This document shows positions 54,440-64,000 of a stretch of 64,000 nt of DNA, piece by piece (position 1 is the first letter of the stretch; the number at the start of each line of letters is the position of its first letter). The stretch covers positions 58,354,784-58,418,783 of the forward strand of contig NC_073745.1 of assembly GCF_029784135.1 (NCBI RefSeq), in the 5' to 3' direction. The stretch comes from Toxorhynchites rutilus septentrionalis. Lineage: Eukaryota > Arthropoda > Insecta > Diptera > Culicidae. Under the pieces are notes generated by a model. That model ran no database searches, was not told the origin of the DNA, and worked only from the letters and a program-made list of their open reading frames with translations. The translations under genes were made by a program, and so were the position numbers.

Positions 54440-57003
54440 CAGTGGCGTCTCGTGAGTAAAGTTGTGCACCTACACGGTGAACCAGCGAGACCCAAAATTT
54501 GATAAATTTCTGCTCAACATTGCAAAAAAAGGAGCTTATTAGTGCTCGAATATTGTTTTTTTATCTAAGAATTTCAGTGAATTGACTGAACTATCTCGTG
54601 TTTCCTCATATTTCGAACATTTCTGAGTCTAATTCTTATTTTGAGCTATTTTTCATAATCGTGTGTAGTAGATTGTATATAAATTCAATATTACATTGCA
54701 TAAGTTTAGATGCGTAATGGAGTGCGATAGAATGTTTCTTAAACATAATATTAGAGTGTTGTTTTCAGAAACAAATTATCTTTTTAATTAAATTTCTTCT
54801 GGTGATACGGTAATGAAATTTAAGTCGCAAATCAGTCGCAAAAAGGTTTTCCAATAAATTGCTCCTGATATTGAAGCTCAAGAAGCGATTTGTTCTCAAT
54901 AGCAATAATCATAAGCCTTTTCAGTCGCTCCTCTCCCATCGTTGATCATAAGAAGGTTTTCAGTCTACGAAGAAATAAAAAACTTTGTTTGACCGATGCT
55001 GTGGTTGGAGAAAGCGTTAGTATTAGCTTTGCGAATAAAATAATTTCTGGAAAAATATCGTCAAGATTGCTACCGATCAGTGTTTTTATAATCTCTGGTG
55101 CGAATGAAATCGTATCACCATCCCACATTGTGTTACCTAGATACATTTCTTCCAGACAAGTAAAAATTTCTTCATTATATGTTTCAACTTTGTTGATCAT
55201 TCTAGAGCTGTAGGCTCACTTGACTCTGCACAAGTTTGGGATCTTCTGCTGCATAAATTTCTTCAACTCGTAATCGCACTTTGGGCTTTGGATAAAGAAT
55301 GGTGCCAACGAAGAGAGGGAAGAAAAACATTTCCTTGTTTTTGAATTATTCGTGCAAGAGTGTAGAAAAACAACATTGAGAACATGCGTCTTACATTGAA
55401 TATGATCAGCGTTTGGAAACGACTTCTTTGCGATCGCCTGGATTTCTCCTTTATCTCCTGACATCACTCGAGCTCCATCATATGTTTGTAAAACCAGCTT
55501 AGCAGGTGATAAGCCAAATTAGTGCAGTAAACTGAACTCATTCTGAATTTATTATGATGTTCCAGAAAATACTACCGTGGTATTTATGAAGACGGAAACC
55601 GATATGTTTTTCGTAGCCAAAAAGTTACACATGTCCTTATAGTTTCCTCTATTTACAGACGTTATGCTTTCATCGTGACCTAGGAAGCTCAGCCCATGTG
55701 AACTGAGAAGACAAACTAATTCAATGAGAATTTCTCTGTTTTTCTTCACATTTGAATTATGCTTGTTTCTTACGATTTCATTAGCATGATCTAACGCATC
55801 TTCAATGCAAGTTTTTTCAAACGTGCGGCATGTTATGATGTTGTTGGTGTGCTCTTTGGTAGCTGAATGAGTATTTATAGCGAAAGATGGATGATTCAAA
55901 TCTGCATATCCTACTCTGTATAGTTCATTAAGACTTATGTCAGATGAATGTATTTTTTAATAAAAATTTAAAAAAAATAAAAATAAAAGTATCTCTACAC
56001 TGTTTTCTGCTGGGCTCTGTAACAGCAAACAAGGCCAACAAAATAGCTTTACTCTTGTCCCTGAATCACAAAGCTACTTCGCGTCGTGAGCTGTAGCATC
56101 AAAGTTCCGTGTAACTATTTTACCGTTTCTAGCACAAGTCGCTCTTAACTTGTCCAATTTTGACCGCGGAAAATCCATTTTCGCAAAAAGTTATTTCTCT
56201 TCCACAGTTTTTTTTCGCAAACGGCCTTTTCAAAAACTCATTGACAATATACTGCCCAACAGTGTGATTTGTGATGATTTATCGCGAATCTCAATTGGCA
56301 CACCGAAAAAAAACTGGATGAAATTTTGTCATCTGAAGTGCGCCAATCCGACTGCGAATCTAAAGCGTGGATATCCTCACGTGCAAAGCGAAATGTGCAC
56401 GATACACACGCTAATACATTGGCAATTTACTAGAGCGTGTGAGCGTCGCTCTATCTGTTCACCGAAAAAGGGCACAGAGACTGATGTCAATGACGTAATA
56501 AATCATCTGCGTCAAGCAAGCTTTCAGAGAGCCGCTATATAAAAGCATCTTACGCAAAGCGCGCCGATTGTGGATCTGGATCTGGTTGTCTAAACTCGGG
56601 TTGCGAGAGAATCGAGAGAGACTATCGATGAGGAGATCTGAATCAACCCACCACAATTCTCTTCTCTTGTGCACAGAGTCGTTGCCAACACATTGGCAGT
56701 TTAGTTACCCGAAGCTTCAACACAATTTTATTAACCAGTGTGTAGATATACGTAATTTTTGTGCACTAATCGATGTGCACTGACTGGGAAGAGCATAGAA
56801 TAAATGGTACAAAATAGAAACCAATATACTTAATACTGCACAGTGCGTGGACTGGGAGAGCCATATGTTTTTCATACTTTCCAGACGTTTCTTTTTTGAG
56901 CTCTAGTCTGTGCATAGCAGAGTAGGAGCGTTTCATATTTTTTTTTCTTTTTAAATATTAGGTTGTGCAGTGCACAAGGTGCCATATGGACCAGACGCCT
57001 CTG
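54440..57003 (-). mobile_element. hAT transposon with 8-bp target duplication
   Basis: The ends CAGTGGCGTCTCGT and, read inward, CAGAGGCGTCTGGT are the short inverted repeats of hAT elements. They lie between identical CGTTATAT repeats (54432-54439 and 57004-57011). Subterminal GTGCAC occurs near both ends. The 2,564-bp body holds a broken minus-strand transposase. Its insertion inside composite copy 3 makes it the younger element, although its own gene has since decayed. Confidence 0.92.
54885..55930 (-). pseudogene. hAT transposase relic
   Basis: Readable in minus-strand pieces. 55552-55930 carries LNHPSFAINTHSATKEHTN and the following helix-rich part. Near 55485 a TYDGARVMSGDKG phrase holds the conserved catalytic-region aspartate. 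55216-55470 contains HIQCKTHVLNVV. The C-terminal dimerisation block LSPTTASVKQSFLFLRRLKT and GEERLKRLM is at 54885-55050. Stops near 54940 and 55500 and shifts between the pieces inactivate it. The N-terminal zinc-finger portion, expected toward 57003, is not recognisable. Confidence 0.88.
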
Positions 57004-57161
57004 CGTTATATGCTTGTTAGTTTTTGATCCAAAAACTTGTTTCAATGCAATGCTTTCAAAACAGGCTATTGAAATCACACCAATCGGTATATAAGCGAGT
57101 GCCCCTCGGAAATTCACTCAGTTATGATTGCGCAACGATTGAGGTACGATCGGTAGAATGA

Positions 57162-57420
57162 ATGTATGTTTCCCTAACACAGACTTCGAATCCATGGAGC
57201 CTGGGGGAATCGGCATTGCAAAATAGATGCAAGCTCCGGGTACTTTTGTACTCACTTGTGTCTCTGCAAATCGTAATGTTTCCCTAACACAAATTTCAAA
57301 TCCATGGAACTTGGGGAAATTGGCATTGCAGAAACATGCAAGTCGGTAGTACTTTTATACCCTCAAGCATTTTTACACTCCAGAATACGTTCTGCTAACA
57401 CGATCGATATCTTACCCAAT
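57162..57420 (+). repeat. About 95-110-bp tandem array in composite copy 3
   Basis: Three units start GTTTCCCTAACACAGACTTC, GTTTCCCTAACACAAATTTC and a degenerate GTTCTGCTAACACGATC. They contain TCCATGGA and GGCATTGCA like the array at 45632. Confidence 0.8.
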
Positions 57421-57531
57421 AAGGAACATCCGAGGTGCGATAATTGAAGAAACACAAATGATTACTAAGTCAACGGTAGTCCTACGTCAACCTTGCGGTC
57501 ATATTAGGTATAACCCATTTATAGTTTTTTT

Positions 57532-60010
57532 TTAAATTCAAATCTGAGATAGAAACACGAAAACTATCCCAATTACTTTCGCCAACAAAGGATGGAAGAT
57601 CAACAGAATTGTTGGTATAGAACTTCGAAGTCATGTCATTCAATTCGCTCGTTTATTCATTCGGATACTATTGTAGAATGTAGAGAAAAGGCCTGGCTGA
57701 GTAGGCATGTAAAAATTGCCTTCAAACATACTCACCAGAACTACACTGCGTTCCACAACTATAGAACCACTCATTTTTTTCTGGGTTTCCAAAGATATGT
57801 AGGAAGTCGATTGAATAGAAGTATATAGTGTAGAACATAATAACTATCTCCATTTATAAGACTGGCCATTTGAACTTTATTGTCGTGTCCAGGCGCGAAA
57901 CATTCAATAAACTAAAATTACAGTGTTTCATATCATATCCAAATGGAAAAACTCTCACTCCTTCACAAAATTAACACCAATTTCACATGAGTTACAACAA
58001 GTTTCTAATTCGTAGGTCGTCCTTAGCTCTCAATCAGTTCAAATAACCCATTCGGGGTGGTTTCGACGAAGCTGCGCCATGTTGTAGTGTGTATCTCGTT
58101 CTACGCAAAGGATACTGCTCGTTTAAGCTCTCCAAATCACTCATACTGCTCGTAAGCTGCATCTACTATTCGTACGATCACTCCTCAGAGGTTCTTGATA
58201 GGGTATTGATCTGGTAAACAAGCTGACTAGTCCAGAATCTGAGGCCCCTATTCATTAAACCATGCCATGACTTTCCGAATTTTATGAATGATATCGAATT
58301 ACCCAATTATCGCGGTGTTTTTGATGTAAAAACAGAAGTAAATGATTCTGATGTACTTCGTTGCACTTCTGGCTGTTCATTTATGGTGATGGTGAGCTAT
58401 CTAAACTAGGCCTTTGTGAGATTGAGAATATGAAACCTGGCAGCCGATCGGAAGCAAAAACAACCATATTTTAACAAAGATAAATGCGTTGTTTTATACA
58501 TTTAAATGAGATCTTCTGGACCCTTCCATATTCCGGTTATTGTATGAAAGAAGTCGATTGTATGCTGGCATTTCTGTTTCAGATACGCAATGAGTTTTCT
58601 CAAGTACATTGAGAATTAAAATATACACCCAGGTATTTGAAAACATAGAGTGCAAGATCGTTTTGCCGAATAGTTGAAGCCGGAATTGGGCAGGTTCATG
58701 CTTCCTAGATAAAACCACAATAGAAGTTCGATTGTGAAGGGAACATCGAAAAAGAAGGGTGAACTGCAAGCGATGAGAAGGAGTTCAAGCAAAAAAAAGG
58801 AATTTGATTGCCTAACAAGTGGAAAAAAAGCTGATGCAAACTTTGGTATGAAGTAAGACTGATATAATGGTCTTGCAATAAGAATAAAGCCCCGTTATAT
58901 TCACTCAATACATTGAAAATTGAAAAATGAAACACATAATTTTACTCTTACAAGATTTTCTTCAGTGATTTTTATTCGTGTTCAGCCAACGTGTTTACCA
59001 AAAGTGGAATTAGACGAAATTCAAGTCCTACGTCAAAATGCAATAAAAAATAAATTCAAATTGAAGGGGGAAAATCATTTATACTCTTAACATAATCAAA
59101 TCGAAACATGGACAAAATAGTTAACAGATTGTGTCCGAAACCTGACCGCATAGGAGGTGTAGATTTACGTTGCGATATTTATTGCACATTTGTTAAACAA
59201 GATGCACTGTAGTCACAATCGACAACGTGTTGAGGAAACGCCTTGCGATGTACACAAATGGAAATTGGAAATTCGGGCCCCTCATTTCTCTCAACAAAGT
59301 ATTAATTTTGAATTTTCGATTTTGAATTTTTGATTTTCCGTATAAAAAAATGTATACATAAAAAACAATTAAAGCATTTCAAAATTGCCCTATGTTTGCA
59401 ATTGTGATTTTACAAGTTTTCCATGTTTTTTTTAATTTTTGACTTTGAATTTTGAGTTTCTTATTTTTTTAGTTTTTAATTTTTAATTTGATAATGACGC
59501 GACTAGTGATGTCTAAATTTTTCATTTATTGATCGCTGGGGCATTTTTCAATTTTCGATTCATTCAAATAATTGTCTTTCAATATTCGATTAATCGAGCG
59601 AATATTTATTTCTTGTAATAATCACGTATCACGTTGTCTTTCTGACCGCGTGGTCTATCGGGTTGTCGATGCTACATGGTTGGATAAAAACAATTATATA
59701 GCCCAATTCTTAACATAAAAATGCATTGACCTTGAGAAAGATTCCTTTTTTCATTAATCACGATTACAATGACAATTATCGAAGTATTCATATTTTGATT
59801 TTGAATTATTCGATACAAAATTACTCTTATGATTTCAGATATTCGATTATTTGAATTAATCGAACGATTAACCGACGTCTCTAGACGCGACAGATGTTAA
59901 CACTAAAACTTACGATGTTTCATGTATACCTATTCAAATTTATTTAAATAATGAAATTACAATTTGTGCCACGCAAAATAGCACTGTAGCTTGGAATGGT
60001 TACTGGTTAA
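57532..60010. other. A/T-rich segment, no recognised gene
   Basis: 57580-57700 shares a TTCAATTCGCTCGTTTATTC-like phrase with 20575-20592. A reversed TCCTACGTCAA end fragment sits at 59027-59037. The short frames have no domain similarity. Confidence 0.4.
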
Positions 60011-61830
60011 TTCTAGTCAGGCCCAGGCTCAATCCAATTGACTTCCGGACACGCGCAGGTCTTCAATACAGCTCAATCTTGTCCAATCAGAGACGAGAAT
60101 AGAGCTAATGAAATGGCTAGGGCGGTCTTTACGAAGTCAAGGGTTGAGTGGGTAATGGATTCCTTGAAGCCCTTTAAATCTCCAGGACCAGATGGGATTT
60201 ATTCGGTTCTGTTACAAAAAGGCAAGAATATCACTGTCCCTCTTCTGACGGAGATGGTTAGAGCTAGTATGGTACTAAGCTACATTCCTAGTAAATGGCG
60301 AGAAGACCGGGTTTTATTTATTCCCAAGGCTGGTAAACGTGACAGGACGACTCCCGAAGCGTATAGACCAATTAGGCTAACATCTGTCATCTTAAAAATG
60401 ATGGAAAAGGTCATTGATCTCCATAACAAATCATCATATTTGAACAGGAGACCATTCAAAAAAATTCAATTTGACTACCAAGCGAATAAATCAACTGAAT
60501 CAGCGCTTCACACGTTAATTTCAAAAATAGAGAAGTCTTTTGATGCTAAAGAAATCTCACTAACAGCTTTTCTTGATAATAACTCTATGAATAAAAATAT
60601 GAAAAAGTGTAGTTTTGACATATACATCTCCAACTGGATACATGCAATGCTAACCAACCAACTAATAACAGCTAAATTAGGAGGATCTACTCTAACAACG
60701 AAACCAACTTGAGGTTGCTCTCAAGGAGGAGTTCTGTCTCCTCTGTTGTGGTCCCTAGTTAATTTAGGATACGAAGTTAATTTAGGATACGAAGTCATTG
60801 GTTTTGCTGATGACATAGTCATCTTAGTGAGGAGTAAATGTGAGTATACCAAGTTTCCAATAGAATGCAAACAGCCCTTAACCACACACTCAAATGGTGC
60901 AACTCGGAAGGACTTAGTGTTAATCCTTCAAAAACGGTCATAATTCCATTCACCAGAAAAAGAAAGTATAAGTTTCCACCTCGTAGATTGGGAGGTGTAC
61001 AATAAGAGCTTTCAAAACGAGCCAAATATTTAGGTGTCATGCATGACCAAAAACTAAATTGGAACGACCAACTGGAGTACGCAATATCTAAAGCCCAGAC
61101 TGCGCTCTGACCCAGATTAACCCAGATTACCACATGCTTCGCTAGTGTGGTGGCCTAAAAGTAAACAAATATTAGCTCAGAAAAAGCTCGATGAACTACA
61201 ACGTGTGGCATGCTTATCAATAACTGGAGCAATGTCCAGTGCCTCCTCCAAAGCCCTAGATGCTCTTTTCTACCTTCTACCCTTGCATCAATATGGGCAA
61301 CTTGAAGCGGAAAATGTGCTCTTAGACTGAAACGTATAAAACATTTTCTAGAAGGAGATCTCACTGGGCAGTTACAAACTCTGAAAGATTTTCAACTGAA
61401 CACTATACTAAACATGAATGAAGACTGGATGGAAACAAAGACTAACTGCAGTGTTCCCTTCAAAGTGATTGAATTCAGGTGTTCCCAACACTCGTCTAGG
61501 ATCACTCGTGTTTTATACTGATGGGTCCAAAATTGGTAAATCTACGGGAGCTTACTGGACCTACTGGGCCTACAGTTTTTCAAGCAGAAATACAAGCTAT
61601 TCTAACATATTTAAATATTTATTTGGCTAGAAAATACAGGTATGCCAATATCTGTGTCTTCTCAGATAGCCAAACAGCTCTTAATGCAGTAAAATCATAC
61701 ACATGTCAGCCAAACCTAGTTTGGAGTGTAGTGTTAAGGATAGCCTTAACACTCTCGTCGGCCAGAGCGAATTGGTCGAGTTTCATGTTGGGCCCAAATT
61801 CAACTCTCGGTGCGCTAGAGAAATAAGCGG
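60011..61830 (+). pseudogene. Decayed LOA-type LINE (RT and RNase H)
   Basis: From about 60038 the reverse-transcriptase domain is readable with SPGPDGIY, IPSKWREDRVLFIPKAGKRD and YRPIRLTS. A deletion removes the first part of the AFLD catalytic region, leaving AFLDNNSMNKNM. The domain resumes through GGVLSPLLW and the FADDIVIL box near 60803. After several stops it gives the thumb (AKYLGVMHDQKLNWNDQL) and an RNase H part with FYTDGSKIG, FQAEIQAIL and VFSDSQTALNAV. It ends around 61830. At least five stops or shifts and the missing 5' half make it dead. It is a different subfamily from the minus-strand LINE at 33181. Confidence 0.85.
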
Positions 61831-62330
61831 CCAATGAATCCGAATGAAATCAACAGACTGCCGATTTGAAAACTTATAAAAATATTTTTTCAACCAATTG
61901 TACAGTGTCGCCAATAATAATGAAAAAATGTAATTCGATTCGAATATTCGATTGCGAAGATTCTGTGAATATATCATACCAAGAACATATGTCACTTTTG
62001 TGGGAAAATAATCGTCACAAACTATATCACATTTGGCAACTCCGACTTTTCTTGTGATTCGTTTTCATTGTTCTGTGCGCTTGGTAGATAAAAAGCTAAA
62101 AGAAGAAGCAAGTTGCAATTTTTTTTTCTGAGAATGAGAATAATAATTACACAACTCGGATAGGGCCTTTTTTTTGGTTACTGTGAGTATACCAAGTGAG
62201 TATACCGCACCGCGGATCATCCGCTTGCGGATAATCGAGATTCTACTGTACATATATACACATACACGTACATCATACAGTAACATTTTTTGATACTAGA
62301 TGGCCCAAGTAAGTCACCCCGACGCAGTTT
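61831..62330. other. A/T-rich with a Tigger-like solo end
   Basis: 62197-62248 ends GATAATCGAGATTCTACTG before TA. Inverted this reads CAGTAGAATCTCGATTATC, the type of end found in pogo/Tigger elements. A small ATCCGC/GCGGAT hairpin lies inside it. No matching left end was found, so this is probably a remnant. Confidence 0.45.
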
Positions 62331-62480
62331 TATAACGACAGCAGAGATAAAGGCTTGTTCCAAATTTCAGATCAATTGGGTAACAGTAAGGGGGTTAACT
62401 ATTGATATGGGTCAATCCTACAGATAATCATACAAACATACTTACAAAATAGGTCATGCTAAATAAAATCGTCTAAAAGT
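62331..62480 (+). mobile_element. Third copy of the array-element tail
   Basis: AGCAGAGATAAAGGCTTGTT, CAGTAAGGGGGTTAAC, CAATCCTACAGATAATC and GCTAAATAAAATCG follow the same order as 39281-39435 and 37960-38076. No 118-bp units adjoin this copy. Confidence 0.55.
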
Positions 62481-64000
62481 ATAGTACAAAAAATATATTT
62501 TTTTATGTTTTTGATTTTTTGATTATTTTACATATTTACATTTAAGTGCCTATTCTATTAAATTCCGTTCGAAAATCCTATTCAAATTTAACGAGAAAGG
62601 TGTCACCCAGATCTGGGTGTTAAAATAACTAGCTGCTACAAACGAAGTCAAAAAAGGAAAAATGGAAACAATGGTACAAATAGTGCCATGAATTTGAAGA
62701 GTTCAGAAATTACTGCCGAGGAATGAAAAAAATGAGAAACATACATTATAAAACTTCTCTATCCAGAGTGGACTTTCTTCAGACATGTTATCTAATCTTA
62801 CTGAATGTATTGCTGTATCACGCTATATACCGGCACCTGAGTAAATGACTGAAGTTTAATAATCCTATGTTGTTATTTGAACAAATTATTTAACATTAAT
62901 TTTCAATACCAAAATACCTACTAGGACTCAACCTGCAGATTATGCCACTTAACTTGAGATATTCAATAGTTTCAATTGCTTCACATAAATTATACTTTGA
63001 TTTTGTTCCGGAATACATGAACACCATTATTCCGTAATTTAAAACGATCAGACGGCGTGAGAATTATTTACGACGATCAATCGGGAAGATTTGAATTTTT
63101 TCATGTGCATTTTGAAGCTAACCTCGTATCCCATTCTTTGGAGAATTAGTAATTCTCGGACAGTTCTTCTCAACGCCTATTCCTTCTGTGTTATCCCATC
63201 CCCGGGTTGGGTCATGGTCAACCCGGCGAATGTGCGGCCGACGAGAAGCGTGTGCATGTTGTACTCATGAATATGCTAGTCTCGCGCCCTCGGCTTTTCC
63301 AAGCAGCACCATTTATCGATCCAGATAGGAATCGGCGCGAATACTGCACATACATACGGAGCAGTGCAGTGTTTGGTGGCGGCCCATTGAAATAACCCAA
63401 CATCATCGACTTCCCTAAAAAGGGGGAAATGCACAGCGGTCGAATATTCAGAGTCCCTCGTGTGCTGCTGTTGTTGTTTTTGGGCTCATGTTTTGTCCCC
63501 TTTCAGTCATTCGCTATATTGCTACCGAAAGTTGTATCCCTCAAGGGGGAGCAGCACACGTGACTGGAGTGTCCTTTCGGAAGCTTGAAACATTACTCCT
63601 AATTAGGCGGAGGCGGTATGAAAGGGTGGCCCGACTGACTCGGTGGAGTTCATGGTGAAAGAGTGGCTTATGCTATCGACTGGGTTAGTCACTATGGTTG
63701 CTTCGAACTTTTAGATTTTCAATTTTTAAGGGATGTCTCATGTATTAGGTTGTTTTTTTGTACTTTCGCTTTATTGATATCTCTGAGTCTCAATGACATT
63801 TTTTCTTAGTTTTAAGTCTTCTTTATTTGTCACATAAAACTATCAAACACTATCATTACTTAGATCCATGATTAAATTTTCTCTAATGTTTCAGGCTTCA
63901 TTTTGTTACACTAATTGTTCAAAAAAAAATCCACTACTATTTCCCAACCAACATTTTCGTTTCAAACACCGGAAGATGAATCGTCCGAACCCACACCGAG
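62481..64000. other. A/T-rich then unique, no recognised gene
   Basis: 63180-63700 is GC-richer, with a CCCGGGTTGGG..CAACCCGG inverted repeat at 63201-63226 and opposing 60-codon frames. Nothing supports a gene call up to the window end. Confidence 0.35.

Larger units (their letters stand above)
54269..57531 (+). mobile_element. Composite element, GACGTAGGACTACGTC family, copy 3
   Basis: The left end TGACGTAGGATTACGTCTTT is at 54269 and the right end GGTAGTCCTACGTCAACCTT at 57474-57493, followed by the CGGTCATATTAGGTATAACC trailer. A hAT transposon (54440-57003) splits it. Without that, the element would be about 690 bp. Three 95-bp units lie at 57162-57420. There is no coding capacity of its own. 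Confidence 0.65.

Noticed and set aside
61902..62250. Complete Tigger-like element between TACAGTGTCGCC and TTCTACTGTA
   Set aside because: The two ends match only in the first four bases, so only the right end is retained as a solo terminus.

Overview
The window looks like a stretch of mosquito (culicine-type) chromosome, either intergenic or inside a very large intron. I recognise no intact host protein gene. The organism call rests on the mobile elements: a DD37E-type Tc1/mariner relic, RNase-H-bearing I/LOA-group LINE fragments, tRNA-derived SINEs, a small-LTR Ty3/gypsy element, Helitron-like elements with about 143-bp internal repeats, and TTAA and TA miniature elements. That is an inference from family knowledge, and the species is not determined. 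The sequence is mostly A/T-rich. Several GC-richer unique segments (about 2.5-4.0, 13.1-15.0, 23.5-25.2, 35.2-37.3 and 52.1-54.2 kb) contain no convincing gene.

Layout. 0-7 kb: degenerate ATCTGAAA-like and AGATTCGAAT-like low-complexity DNA, broken by a TTAA miniature element (106-341), a SINE with a 12-bp target duplication (1335-1611) and a (TA)38 tract. 7-13 kb: a composite element of the GACGTAGGACTACGTC family (7180-7794), a deleted mariner (8392-8916), a pogo/Tigger-like element split by a palindromic-ended MITE (9327-10672), and a complete-looking Helitron-like element with a 143-bp array (11353-12705). 13-19.5 kb: unique DNA, a diverged tandem duplication, a mariner transposase relic split by a 1,626-bp hAT element, and a complete Tigger-like element. 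19.5-33 kb: low-complexity DNA, a 447-bp SINE with a 15-bp target duplication, an inverted-repeat module, a DD37E transposase pseudogene and a LINE C-terminal fragment. 33-45 kb: a 5'-truncated LINE, a 118-bp palindrome with a perfect 64-bp core, a 118-bp tandem array, two Helitron-like fragments, a second deleted mariner and further miniature elements.

45-57.5 kb is a nested-insertion zone. Two composite elements of the GACGTAGGACTACGTC family were each invaded, one by a young Ty3/gypsy element (46652-52088) and one by a hAT transposon (54440-57003). The LTRs of the gypsy element differ at one of 292 positions, its PBS and PPT are intact, and it carries gag, protease, RNase H and integrase. 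Its reverse-transcriptase core is missing. Gag and protease are linked by an in-frame T-TTT-TTA slippery site. The rest (57.5-64 kb) holds a decayed LINE (60.0-61.8 kb) and unique A/T-rich DNA.

The most unusual signal is a roughly 50-bp hairpin-plus-A-tail insertion unit. It occurs three times, and two copies have clear 12-14-bp target duplications and the same 5' start. This looks like an ultra-short retroposon rather than randomly truncated LINE ends.
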